Positions 23,769 through 31,308 of a stretch of DNA of 64,000 nucleotides are shown one piece after another. The notes under the pieces were generated by a model. That model was not told the origin of the DNA and did no database searches. It saw only the letters and a list, made by a program, of their open reading frames with translations. Source of the stretch: Modicisalibacter xianhensis (GTDB lineage Bacteria > Pseudomonadota > Gammaproteobacteria > Pseudomonadales > Halomonadaceae); assembly GCF_900113605.1 (NCBI RefSeq), contig NZ_FOPY01000001.1:317669-381668 (forward strand), written 5' to 3'. The first letter of the stretch is position 1. Every line of letters starts with the position of its first letter. Both the position numbers and the translations under genes were made by a program.

Positions 23769-24921
23769 GCGGGCTCTCCCTGTCGGGGCGTGTGGCGGCT
23801 TCCTGTATCTCGCCCGTCTCGGCATCGAGCATGGGCGAGCCGTCATCGGCCATCACGATGGCCTTGTCCGGGGCATAACCGAAGCTTGCGGTCTGGCCCG
23901 GTTGCAGGGCGCTGCCCTCGCCTTGCCCGGCCAGGATGCGCAGCGTGTCGCCTGTCGCCACGAGGCGGGCCTCGAGCATGCGCCAGGCCCCTTCGAAACT
24001 GACCGTCTCGATGCGAACCTCCAGCCGTGGCGCTTCCGTTTCCTCCTCGGCACTGCTTGGGGAAAGATGCTCGGGGCGCACGAACAGGGCTGCCGGCTGG
24101 CCAGGGCTGAGTTCGCTTTCGCAACGCCCGGTGAGCCGTCCTAGCCCGGGGACCTCGAGCACCGCCAGCCCCGCATGACATTCCACCACTCGCCCGGGCA
24201 GACGATTGTTCTCACCGACGAACGTCGCCACGAACGGTGTCTTGGGCCGGTGATAGAGCGTTTCGGGGTCGGCCACCTGCTGGATGCGCCCCGCCGACAT
24301 CACGGCGACCCGGTCCGACATGGCCAAGGCCTCGCCCTGGTCATGGGTGATGTAAATGAAGGTGATGCCGGTCTTGCGCTGGATGGCCTTGAGTTCGTTG
24401 CGCATGTGCTGGCGCAGCTTGAGATCCAGCGCCGAGAGCGGTTCGTCCAACAGCAGCACACGCGGCTCCACGGCCAGGGCCCGGGCGATGGCCACCCGCT
24501 GCTTCTGGCCACCCGAAAGCGCCGACACAGGCTTGTCACCGCTTCCACCCAAGGCAACCAGGTCAAGCAATTCGTCCGCCTTGCGCCGCCGGGTAGTGCG
24601 ATCCACACCACGCACTTCCAAGCCGAACTCGATGTTCTGATAGACGCTCATCAACGGGAACAGCGCCAGGTTCTGGAAGATCATCGCCGTAGGGCGATGG
24701 TTCACCGCCACGCCACGCATCGAGGCATCGCCGATGCGCACATCGCCTTCGCTCGGCGTCAGAAAACCGCTGATGATGTTCAGCAGTGTAGTCTTCCCGC
24801 ACCCCGACGGGCCGAGGAAGCTGAAAAACTCGCCCGAGCGAATCTCCAATGAAGTCGGCTCGATAGCCGTGAAATCGCCAAAGCGCATGACGACCCTATC
24901 CAGGGTAACGCTGCTATCCAT
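23752..24921 (-). CDS. Polyamine-type ABC transporter ATP-binding protein (PotA/PotG-like)
   Basis: 389 residues. Walker A GPSGCGKTT at 38-46, Q-loop in IFQNLALFPLMSVYQNI, signature LSGGQKQRVAIARAL, Walker B LLLDEPLSALD, and the switch His in THDQGEALAMSDRVAV. The C-terminal third is a TOBE_2 regulatory domain (NRLPGRVVECHAG; LFVRPEHLS). It energises import with the two downstream permeases. A hairpin element with flanking direct repeats separates it from the binding-protein gene upstream. Confidence 0.92.
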   Translation of the reverse strand: MDSSVTLDRVVMRFGDFTAIEPTSLEIRSGEFFSFLGPSGCGKTTLLNIISGFLTPSEGDVRIGDASMRGVAVNHRPTAMIFQNLALFPLMSVYQNIEFGLEVRGVDRTTRRRKADELLDLVALGGSGDKPVSALSGGQKQRVAIARALAVEPRVLLLDEPLSALDLKLRQHMRNELKAIQRKTGITFIYITHDQGEALAMSDRVAVMSAGRIQQVADPETLYHRPKTPFVATFVGENNRLPGRVVECHAGLAVLEVPGLGRLTGRCESELSPGQPAALFVRPEHLSPSSAEEETEAPRLEVRIETVSFEGAWRMLEARLVATGDTLRILAGQGEGSALQPGQTASFGYAPDKAIVMADDGSPMLDAETGEIQEAATRPDRESPHVSSA

Positions 24922-24952
24922 CCAGGTTCCTGTTGTTATTGGTCACGAAAAG

Positions 24953-25052
24953 TCAGGGCAACAGTATCGCGAGATGCCGAGACAAGGCGGATAGCGATGC
25001 GAAGACGGCGTTGTCCGCCAACGTCCGCATCGCTATGCCATTTTCAGGGCAA
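24953..25052. repeat. Hairpin element flanked by 9-bp direct repeats, inside the polyamine-type operon
   Basis: ATAGCGATGCG (24991-25001) and CGCATCGCTAT (25026-25036) are a perfect 11-bp inverted repeat with a further pairing centre (GACGGCG and CGCCAACGTC), making a long hairpin. TCAGGGCAA occurs at 24953-24961 and 25044-25052, 82 bases apart, as an insertion's target duplication would. It lies 13 bases after the binding-protein stop. Such a structure could protect or terminate the upstream message, so more binding protein than ATPase and permease is made. GAGACAAGGC resembles a stretch of the 138-bp element at 19.2 kb. Confidence 0.6.
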
Positions 25053-25064
25053 GCGTTGTCGGTC

Positions 25065-26183
25065 CTAGGCGGACAGGTAGCGGTCCTGATACTCGTTGCG
25101 CAGCGCCACGTACCAAGGCTCCTGGATCGGCCACCACCACAGGTTGGCCAGGTCCTCCTGGGTATAGGATTGCTCGAAGAAACGCCGCGTCGCCTCGGGC
25201 AGCAGCTTCTCTGCGCCCACCGAGGTGGAGTTGTAGCCGGTGGACTTGACGAACATGGCACCCGCCTCGGGCGTGTAGTACCAGTTGATCAGTTCGTAGA
25301 CAGCATCGACGTTCTGGGCATTGCGCGGAATCACGAAGCCCTCCATCCATGCCAGCGCGCCCTCCTTGGGTGCGGCATAGCCGATATCCATGCCCTCGCT
25401 CTGCAGGCGGAACGCGGTACTGTCCCACGTCTGGCCTATCACGGCCCCATTGGTGCGGAACGCGGCCTGGGCTTCGTTCTCGGTATTCCAGTACTGGGCA
25501 ATGAGCCCCTTGTGCTTGACCGCTTCCTCGAGAATCACATCGAAGTTGGCGCGCATCGCCACTTCGGATTGATAGGATTCCAGCAGCGGACGCGGCAGCT
25601 TGCCTTGCGCCTGCAGCCAGAGCCCAATGCCGACCAGGGCGGAGTGGCCACGCACGGTCACGCCCTGCCCATTCTCGGGGTTCCAAAGGTCGCCATAACT
25701 CAGATTGGCAGGATCGATAGCGGCATACTGGCGATCAAACGCGATTGCCTCGGTGCCCCAGTCGCTGGGTGCGAAGTAACGCTTGCCATCGACTACGCCG
25801 CCGACCCGCGAGCCTTCGATCGCGCTTTCCAGGCACCCGGCCCACTTGATGCGCGACTCGTCGAGCGGCTGGACCAGTTCGTGGTCGAGATAGCCCGGTA
25901 CACGGTCCACCGTGGGCATGATCACGTCGAAGCCGCTGCCGTCGCTGGCACGCAGCGAGTTCATCAATTCGTCGTTGGTGCCATACGGCGTGAAGGTCGC
26001 GTTGATCCCGGTCTTGTCGCGAAAATCGGCCAGCATTTCGTCAGTGAAGTACCCCGCCCAGGCATAGATACGCAGGTTCTGCTCCTGCGCCAGCGCCTTG
26101 TTGATATAAAAACTTGGCAGGCTGGCGGCAGCCCCTGCAGCCAAGGTGCCCTGCAGGAAACGACGACGCGAGATCGACGACAT
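25065..26183 (-). CDS. Tat-exported polyamine-type ABC transporter binding protein (PotD/PotF-like)
   Basis: 372 residues. The N-terminus SISRRRFLQGTLAAGAAAS is a twin-arginine signal, unlike the Sec signals of enterobacterial PotD/PotF. The mature start LRIYAWAGYFTDEMLADFRDKTGI and YAAPKEGALAWMEGFVIPRNAQNVDAVYELINW are typical of the family's spermidine/putrescine-binding fold; the W, Y and D residues that hold amines are plausible but not checked. It is first in the operon and the ATG has GAGGAA eight bases upstream. The substrate could also be a related amine. Confidence 0.9.
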   Translation of the reverse strand: MSSISRRRFLQGTLAAGAAASLPSFYINKALAQEQNLRIYAWAGYFTDEMLADFRDKTGINATFTPYGTNDELMNSLRASDGSGFDVIMPTVDRVPGYLDHELVQPLDESRIKWAGCLESAIEGSRVGGVVDGKRYFAPSDWGTEAIAFDRQYAAIDPANLSYGDLWNPENGQGVTVRGHSALVGIGLWLQAQGKLPRPLLESYQSEVAMRANFDVILEEAVKHKGLIAQYWNTENEAQAAFRTNGAVIGQTWDSTAFRLQSEGMDIGYAAPKEGALAWMEGFVIPRNAQNVDAVYELINWYYTPEAGAMFVKSTGYNSTSVGAEKLLPEATRRFFEQSYTQEDLANLWWWPIQEPWYVALRNEYQDRYLSA

Positions 26184-26363
26184 GGAAGTGTTCCTCGTTC
26201 TTCTGGTTATGTTCGGGTGGGGCTAACAGCCCAACGCCGCTAATGATGGCTGGCGTAACACGACAGTCCGATGACAATTGAATGACAGTTCAATTATGAC
26301 CGGGTTGGAGGCGATTGCCGCTCAAGGTGGGCCAGAATGTTCAACGCTGGGTAAGCGGAAGAA

Positions 26364-26403
26364 GGCAGAAGGCAGAAGGCAGAAGGCAGAAGGCAGAAGG
26401 CAG
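26364..26403. repeat. 7-bp tandem repeat (GGCAGAA, five and a half copies)
   Basis: Five complete GGCAGAA units (26364-26398) and a partial sixth, in the intergenic region between the binding-protein gene and the porin. It is not within a reading frame I support. A heptamer array can change in copy number by slippage, so it may vary between strains. Confidence 0.9.
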
Positions 26404-26432
26404 GTAGCTTTGTAGGAAACTTTCAGGCAATA

Positions 26433-26458
26433 GAAAGCCGGCCCCAAAGGGCCGGCTT
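26433..26458 (-). terminator. Terminator of the porin gene
   Basis: GCCGGCCC and GGGCCGGC make an 8-bp stem with a 4-base loop, followed on the minus strand by TTTCTATTG, 39 bases after the porin stop codon. Rho-independent type. Confidence 0.8.
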
Positions 26459-26497
26459 CAGTATCACGAGAAAGTCGTGAAAGGGTGTTCTGTCCGC

Positions 26498-27661
26498 TTA
26501 GAACGCGTAGACAGCACCAACGGAGATACCGTCGTCTTCATCTTCATCACGATCGTACCAGGCAGCTTCAACGTAGGTGTACATGGCAGAAGAGAGGTTG
26601 TAGGTGGCACCCAGCACGACTTCGTTGTATGACTCGTCGCTGGTATCGGTCGGCAGGTCCGCATCGTTCACGGCATCGCTGAAGGTATCGCCGAAATCGG
26701 AGCCACCTACGTCAACATATTGGTAGGCACCATAAACATCACCGAAGCCGTAACCATAACGAGCTCCGAGGGCGTAGCGATTCTGATCGGCGAACAGATC
26801 AGAGTCCCCTGACTCGTAACGCTCATATTTGGCAGCTACAAGAAGGGCGTCGATGGAGTATTGGAAGGTCACACCAAACTGGTCGCCAGCATCGAACTCT
26901 GTCTCACCTGCAACGAGTTCACCGTCTACGCCTTCTTCCAAGTAGGTAGCACCAGACACGTCGCCATCGTAGATAGCAAGGTTGTCGTAAACAGCGGCAA
27001 CGGAGAAGGCACCGACTTCATACTTCACACCACCGAAGAAGGAAGCGCTACCGGAGCTATCGACGTTTTCGCCCTCAGCGTCGCCCTTGTACTGGGTACC
27101 GACGGCGAACTGGAAACCACTGAAGGACGGTGACAGATACTGGAGCTTGTCGCCTTCACGATCACTGTCTGAGTTCTGAGTATTAACACCATCATCGCCA
27201 GTGACGAGGCTATTGCTGTCAGTGACGTCAAAATATTCGTTGTTGGAGATCGGATCCTGGACCCAGTCATCGATCAGCGCATCCCAGGAACCCAGGCGAA
27301 CGTCACCAAAGTTACCTTTCAAACCCATGTAAGCCTGATCGCTGCGTGACAGGCCGTCTTCAGCGTCATCACCTTTCGACTCGTCAGCATTGAATTCCCA
27401 CTCAGCCTTGAAGTAACCGGTTAGGCCTGGGTTGATGATATGCTGACCAGTCACACCGAAGGTAGAACCATTGTCGAAGATATCATCTTCAGACTCTACA
27501 GATCCGTCATCTTGTGCAGTTTCGATGCTGCGGTAAGCGATCTGGAGGTTACCGTAGATGTCGAGCTGAGTACCGTCCTGGTTGTAGACAGTCGCGGCCT
27601 GAGCAGCGGCGGAGGCACCCAGGGCACCGGCAATAGCAGTCGCTAAGAGCGTCTTTTTCAT
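26498..27661 (-). CDS. Acidic outer-membrane porin
   Basis: 387 residues. A signal peptide ends at AAAQA (cleavage about residue 22). The mature protein begins TVYNQDGTQLDIYGNLQIAY, the general start of trimeric gram-negative porins, contains alternating amphipathic strands with Tyr/Phe/Gly (GYFKAEWEF; AYMGLKGNFGDVRLGSWDA), and ends in the C-terminal Phe (VGAVYAF) needed for BAM-dependent insertion. Asp and Glu are strongly in excess, as expected of a protein exposed to high salt. Codon and base use are lower in GC than the neighbours. It is monocistronic, with its own promoter and terminator. Confidence 0.93.
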   Translation of the reverse strand: MKKTLLATAIAGALGASAAAQAATVYNQDGTQLDIYGNLQIAYRSIETAQDDGSVESEDDIFDNGSTFGVTGQHIINPGLTGYFKAEWEFNADESKGDDAEDGLSRSDQAYMGLKGNFGDVRLGSWDALIDDWVQDPISNNEYFDVTDSNSLVTGDDGVNTQNSDSDREGDKLQYLSPSFSGFQFAVGTQYKGDAEGENVDSSGSASFFGGVKYEVGAFSVAAVYDNLAIYDGDVSGATYLEEGVDGELVAGETEFDAGDQFGVTFQYSIDALLVAAKYERYESGDSDLFADQNRYALGARYGYGFGDVYGAYQYVDVGGSDFGDTFSDAVNDADLPTDTSDESYNEVVLGATYNLSSAMYTYVEAAWYDRDEDEDDGISVGAVYAF

Positions 27662-27797
27662 CGCGATAGTTCCTTAACTAGCTTACTGTTCGATCGTTGT
27701 CTGCGTTATGCAGCCGGCTTGCCAGGCGCCCTCGACAGAAGTTAGGAAGGACTGCCTTAGCGAAGCCTTGTTATTGTCCAATGCTCGCAGGAGAAAC

Positions 27798-27827
27798 CTT
27801 ATACCGGGTCCATTCGGAACGCAACAA
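27798..27827 (-). promoter_or_regulatory. Sigma-70 promoter of the porin gene
   Basis: On the minus strand, TTGTTG (27827-27822), an 18-base spacer, TATAAG (27803-27798). Start near 27790 gives a leader of about 130 bases, long enough for small-RNA control as in other porins. No gene is supported from 27662 to 28164; apart from this promoter and the terminator at 28117 the stretch holds nothing I can name. Confidence 0.6.
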
Positions 27828-28116
27828 GAAAAAAACACTGTTTTTAATCCTTGTGCACGAAAGTCGAATAGTGCCCTATCGCTAGTGTTGCCCTGCGTGC
27901 CAGGCCATGGTCATCGTGATGCAACCACGCCTTGCTCGCACCGTAATCCGCCTTCATGACAGCAAGATGACGAATGCGAACGCCGTTCATGATGAGCAGC
28001 CACCGGCTGAGTTGCAAGGGCTCGCCAAGCGCTAATAGACACTTGCTGACCAACGCCCAGCCAACGCAGCCCCAGCGGGCAAAATAAAGCGCATGGCTAT
28101 CAGCTACTTAACACAA

Positions 28117-28142
28117 AAAAACCGGCAAAATTGCCGGTTTTT
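28117..28142. terminator. Terminator after the proQ-family gene
   Basis: AAAAACCGGC and GCCGGTTTTT flank an AAAATT loop. On the minus strand it ends in seven Ts, 22 bases after the gene's stop. Confidence 0.85.
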
Positions 28143-28164
28143 CATGCCAAACTGAACGCACCGA

Positions 28165-28938
28165 TTACTGTCGGCCACCATGCTTGGCCAACAATTCGCT
28201 CAATTTTTCATCAAGCCGTGCGTGACGCTTGGCTTCTGTCTTGTCCTTGCGACCCTTGTCGCGCTCACGCTGGCGGGCCTGAAGACCGTCGAGCTTCTTG
28301 CGGGCGTGCTGGGCCTCTTCATCATTCACCGTCCCCGCCGGCTGGCCATCCAGATCGACACGCTCGATACCGGGCCTCACGGCCTTGAGGTAACGCGGCA
28401 GGTGGACATAACAGGCCAGCGCCCGGCGCACCAATTTCTCTGGCCAGGGCTCACGCGCCAGCAGGTCCTCGTGGATACCGACCTTGAGTGGCCGCGTATG
28501 CCCCTTGAAGAAGGTGTTCGTGTAACGACGGTACCATTCGTTGAGCAGCGCCTGGGGAGACGGCAGCTCTTCCTCGGCCTGGGGCGCTGCATCGGCCGGT
28601 GGCTCGGGCTTGGAGGTGTCCGACACCGGCGGTTCAGGCGCTTCGGTTTCGGCTTGGGCTTGGGCTTGGGCTTGGGCCTCGACAACGTTAGCGTCATCGC
28701 TGCTGCCTGTAGCTACCGCTGCCCCTCGCTGGGGTGACGGATAGTCACGCACTGCGGGCGTTGGCGGTTCTTCGACCGATGAGACCAAGGCCTGCTGGGA
28801 TTCCAGAGCCTCGCGCAGGCGCCGGTTTTCCGCTTCCAACGTGGCGACACGCTGACGTAACGAGGCAATTTCGCTCAGGCCCAGGCGGGCCTGCGCCTCC
28901 AGCAAATCGAATAGCGCGGTGGTGCGTTCGTTGATCAA
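28165..28938 (-). CDS. ProQ/FinO-domain RNA chaperone with N-terminal coiled coil
   Basis: 257 residues from a TTG start (GGGAGACC seven bases upstream). Residues 1-48 form a coiled coil (LFDLLEAQARLGLSEIAS, LRQRVATLEAENRRLREALE), residues 50-125 are a disordered Ala/Glu/Pro linker including AQAQAQAQAE, and residues about 125-225 are the ProQ/FinO RNA-binding domain (PLKVGIHEDLLAREPWPEKL; RRALACYVHLPRYLKAV). The tail is Lys/Arg-rich. It should bind structured small RNAs and mRNA 3' ends. It differs from E. coli ProQ, whose domain is at the N-terminus, so I give no symbol. Gene order thyA-folA-this gene. Confidence 0.82.
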   Translation of the reverse strand: MINERTTALFDLLEAQARLGLSEIASLRQRVATLEAENRRLREALESQQALVSSVEEPPTPAVRDYPSPQRGAAVATGSSDDANVVEAQAQAQAQAETEAPEPPVSDTSKPEPPADAAPQAEEELPSPQALLNEWYRRYTNTFFKGHTRPLKVGIHEDLLAREPWPEKLVRRALACYVHLPRYLKAVRPGIERVDLDGQPAGTVNDEEAQHARKKLDGLQARQRERDKGRKDKTEAKRHARLDEKLSELLAKHGGRQ

Positions 28939-28973
28939 AGCTCGGTCTCCCCCTGAAACCCGCCCGGATGAAC

Positions 28974-29531
28974 TTATGACTGGCGTCGCTCATAAGCCAC
29001 GAAGGCATACTCGGGACGGCATCTGCCCTGTGAATCGCCGGTACCGCTCTCCTCGCCCACGACACGCTGGACCTCCTGCCACGCTTGCGAATCGAACGCC
29101 GGAAAGTAGGCATCACCTGCGATATCCACCTCGACTTCGGTCAGGTAGAGGCGTGAGGCACTCGGCAGTGCCTGACGAAAGATCTCTCCTCCACCGATTA
29201 CGGCAATTTCCTCGGCGCCATCGATCGTCGCCTGTTGGTCGGCCAGCGCCAATGCACTTGCCAGATCATGACAGACACGCACGCCCTCGTGGTGGAATTC
29301 GCGGCTGCGGGTAACGACGATATTCAAACGCCCCGGCAAGGGCCGCCCAATCGACTCGAAGGTCTTGCGCCCCATGACCAGCGGCTTGCCCAATGTGATG
29401 CGCTTGAAGAACTTGAGATCCTCGGGCAGATACCAGGGTAACTGGTTGTCCACGCCGATCACGCGATTGCGCGACATGGCCGCGACCATGGCCACCGGCA
29501 CCAGGGTATCGATCGTCTGTCGTTCGCTCAT
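28974..29531 (-). CDS. folA: Dihydrofolate reductase
   Basis: 185 residues. Standard FolA motifs: [35 protein letters not shown] near residues 14-48 with the catalytic Asp in [44 protein letters not shown] and [17 protein letters not shown]. It regenerates tetrahydrofolate, the product oxidised by the adjacent ThyA reaction. The start overlaps the thyA stop by four bases (ATGA). It runs slightly longer than E. coli FolA (159) because of a C-terminal extension with [17 protein letters not shown]. Confidence 0.97.
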   Translation of the reverse strand: MSERQTIDTLVPVAMVAAMSRNRVIGVDNQLPWYLPEDLKFFKRITLGKPLVMGRKTFESIGRPLPGRLNIVVTRSREFHHEGVRVCHDLASALALADQQATIDGAEEIAVIGGGEIFRQALPSASRLYLTEVEVDIAGDAYFPAFDSQAWQEVQRVVGEESGTGDSQGRCRPEYAFVAYERRQS

Positions 29532-30397
29532 ACGGCGACCTCGGCCTTGATGTGGGGATGCGGATCGTAATCCTCGATGGATATGTCCTCGAAGCGGAAG
29601 GCAAACAGATCCTTGACCTCGGGATTCAGGCGCAATTGGGGCTGCGACTGCGGGGTGCGCGACAGTTGCAGCTCGGCCTGCTCGAGATGATTGAGGTACA
29701 GGTGGGCATCGCCCAGGGTGTGCACGAACTCGCCCGGCGCCAGCCCGCAGACTTGGGCGATCATGCGGGTCAGCAAAGCATAGCTGGCAATATTGAACGG
29801 CACGCCCAGGAAAATGTCCGCGCTGCGCTGATAGAGCTGGCAGGACAGCCGCCCCTCGGCAACATAGAATTGGAATAGCGCATGACAGGGTGGCAGGGCC
29901 ATGTCCTCGATCAGCGCCGGATTCCAGGCCGAGACGATCAGCCGCCGCGAGTCGGGATTGTGGCGAATCTGTTCGACGACGTTGGCGATCTGGTCAACAT
30001 GCCCGCCGTCCGGTCGCGGCCAGCTACGCCACTGGTAACCGTAGACCGGCCCCAGCTCGCCGTCTTCGTCCGCCCACTCGTCCCAGATGCGCACCCCGTT
30101 TTCCTTGAGGTAGGCAATGTTGGTCTCGCCACGCAGGAACCACAGCAACTCGTGAATGATCGAGCGCAGGTGCAGTTTCTTGGTAGTGACCAGAGGAAAC
30201 CCGCGCGCCAGGTCGAAGCGCATCTGATGGCCGAATACGCTACGGGTGCCTACCCCGGTACGGTCATGCTTGGTCACGCCATGCTCGAGCACATGGCGCA
30301 TCAGGTCGAGGTAGGGCTGTTCCAGCGCGGGTCGAGAAGTCGCCGTTGCGGAAGCCGTCGGTGCGGAGGAAATCAAGGACACGGTTTCGTCGGACAT
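29528..30397 (-). CDS. thyA: Thymidylate synthase
   Basis: 289 residues; the first 22 or so (Ser/Ala/Thr-rich) are extra relative to E. coli ThyA. Family motifs are present in order: [42 protein letters not shown], the catalytic PCHALFQF (Cys), [20 protein letters not shown] and HLYLNHLEQ. ThyA methylates dUMP to dTMP using methylenetetrahydrofolate and yields dihydrofolate, which FolA recycles. It forms a two- or three-gene operon with folA and the ProQ-family gene. Confidence 0.97.
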   Translation of the reverse strand: MSDETVSLISSAPTASATATSRPALEQPYLDLMRHVLEHGVTKHDRTGVGTRSVFGHQMRFDLARGFPLVTTKKLHLRSIIHELLWFLRGETNIAYLKENGVRIWDEWADEDGELGPVYGYQWRSWPRPDGGHVDQIANVVEQIRHNPDSRRLIVSAWNPALIEDMALPPCHALFQFYVAEGRLSCQLYQRSADIFLGVPFNIASYALLTRMIAQVCGLAPGEFVHTLGDAHLYLNHLEQAELQLSRTPQSQPQLRLNPEVKDLFAFRFEDISIEDYDPHPHIKAEVAV

Positions 30398-30440
30398 CGA
30401 TCAAGTGGACCCACAGTGTAGCGACCCCTTCCACCAGCGA

Positions 30441-31271
30441 CTAGGCTTGCGGCCCTGTCTTTTGCGCCGCTGCCTCGGGCTCGGCACGAGCACCGTCCAC
30501 CGGCTGGCTGCGCGACCAGGCCATCAGTGCCAGGCCCGCTGCGATCATCGGCAGGGTGAGCAACATGCCCATGGTCAGCCAGTCGAAGGCAATGAACCCC
30601 AGTTGCGGATCGGGCATTCTCACGAACTCGATGGCGAAGCGGAAGACCCCATAGAGCACCAGGAACAGGCCCGAGATCAAACCACGGTGACGGGGGCGAC
30701 GCGACACGAACCAGAGAATTGCGAACAGCACGACGCCTTCGAGCAGGAATTCATAGAGCGACGAAGGATGACGCGGCTCGGGCCCCATGCCCGGAAACGG
30801 CATGGCCCATGGCACCTCGGCAACGCGCCCGGGCAGCTCGGCATTGATGAAATTGCCGATGCGACCGGCCCCCAGGCCAATCGGGACCAGCGGCGCAATG
30901 AAGTCAGTAAGCTGGAAAAAGGCCAGCCGATGCTTGCGGGCAAACAGCCAGGCAGCGATCAGCACGCCGATCAGACCGCCATGGAAACTCATCCCGCCAT
31001 CCCAGACCTGGAAAATCCATAGCGGCTCGGCCAGCAGGCGGTCGAACCCGTAAAATAGCGCGTAGCCAATTCGCCCGCCCAGCACGACGCCCAATGCGCC
31101 ATAGAACAGCATGTCGCCGATATCGTCCTTGGTCAGGCCCAGGCGATGCGCCCGCTTGCGTCCCAGCCACCAGGCGCCGATGAACCCTATCACGTACATC
31201 AGGCCGTACCAGTGCACCTTGAACGGCCCCAGGGCTATGGCGACCGGGTCGATTTGCGGGTAATCAAGCAT
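30441..31271 (-). CDS. lgt: Prolipoprotein diacylglyceryl transferase
   Basis: 276 residues, about seven membrane spans. The Lgt signature [14 protein letters not shown] is complete, with the essential Arg-Asn, and [15 protein letters not shown] and [19 protein letters not shown] are family-typical. Lgt attaches diacylglycerol to the lipobox Cys of prolipoproteins in the inner membrane, for example the 49-residue lipoprotein listed in this window. The C-terminal Ala/Glu-rich tail ([18 protein letters not shown]) is an extension beyond the core. The gene lies upstream of thyA, the usual lgt-thyA order. Confidence 0.97.
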   Translation of the reverse strand: MLDYPQIDPVAIALGPFKVHWYGLMYVIGFIGAWWLGRKRAHRLGLTKDDIGDMLFYGALGVVLGGRIGYALFYGFDRLLAEPLWIFQVWDGGMSFHGGLIGVLIAAWLFARKHRLAFFQLTDFIAPLVPIGLGAGRIGNFINAELPGRVAEVPWAMPFPGMGPEPRHPSSLYEFLLEGVVLFAILWFVSRRPRHRGLISGLFLVLYGVFRFAIEFVRMPDPQLGFIAFDWLTMGMLLTLPMIAAGLALMAWSRSQPVDGARAEPEAAAQKTGPQA

Positions 31272-31308
31272 GGCTCTCTCACTACATCGGGAAACGGAAA
31301 AACGCCGA

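Noticed and set aside
24933-26243. 436-codon plus-strand frame opposite the binding-protein gene.
   Set aside because: No recognisable motif; the minus-strand gene is unambiguous with Tat signal and family signatures.
26364-26403. GGCAGAA array considered as part of a CRISPR.
   Set aside because: Units are 7 bases without spacers.
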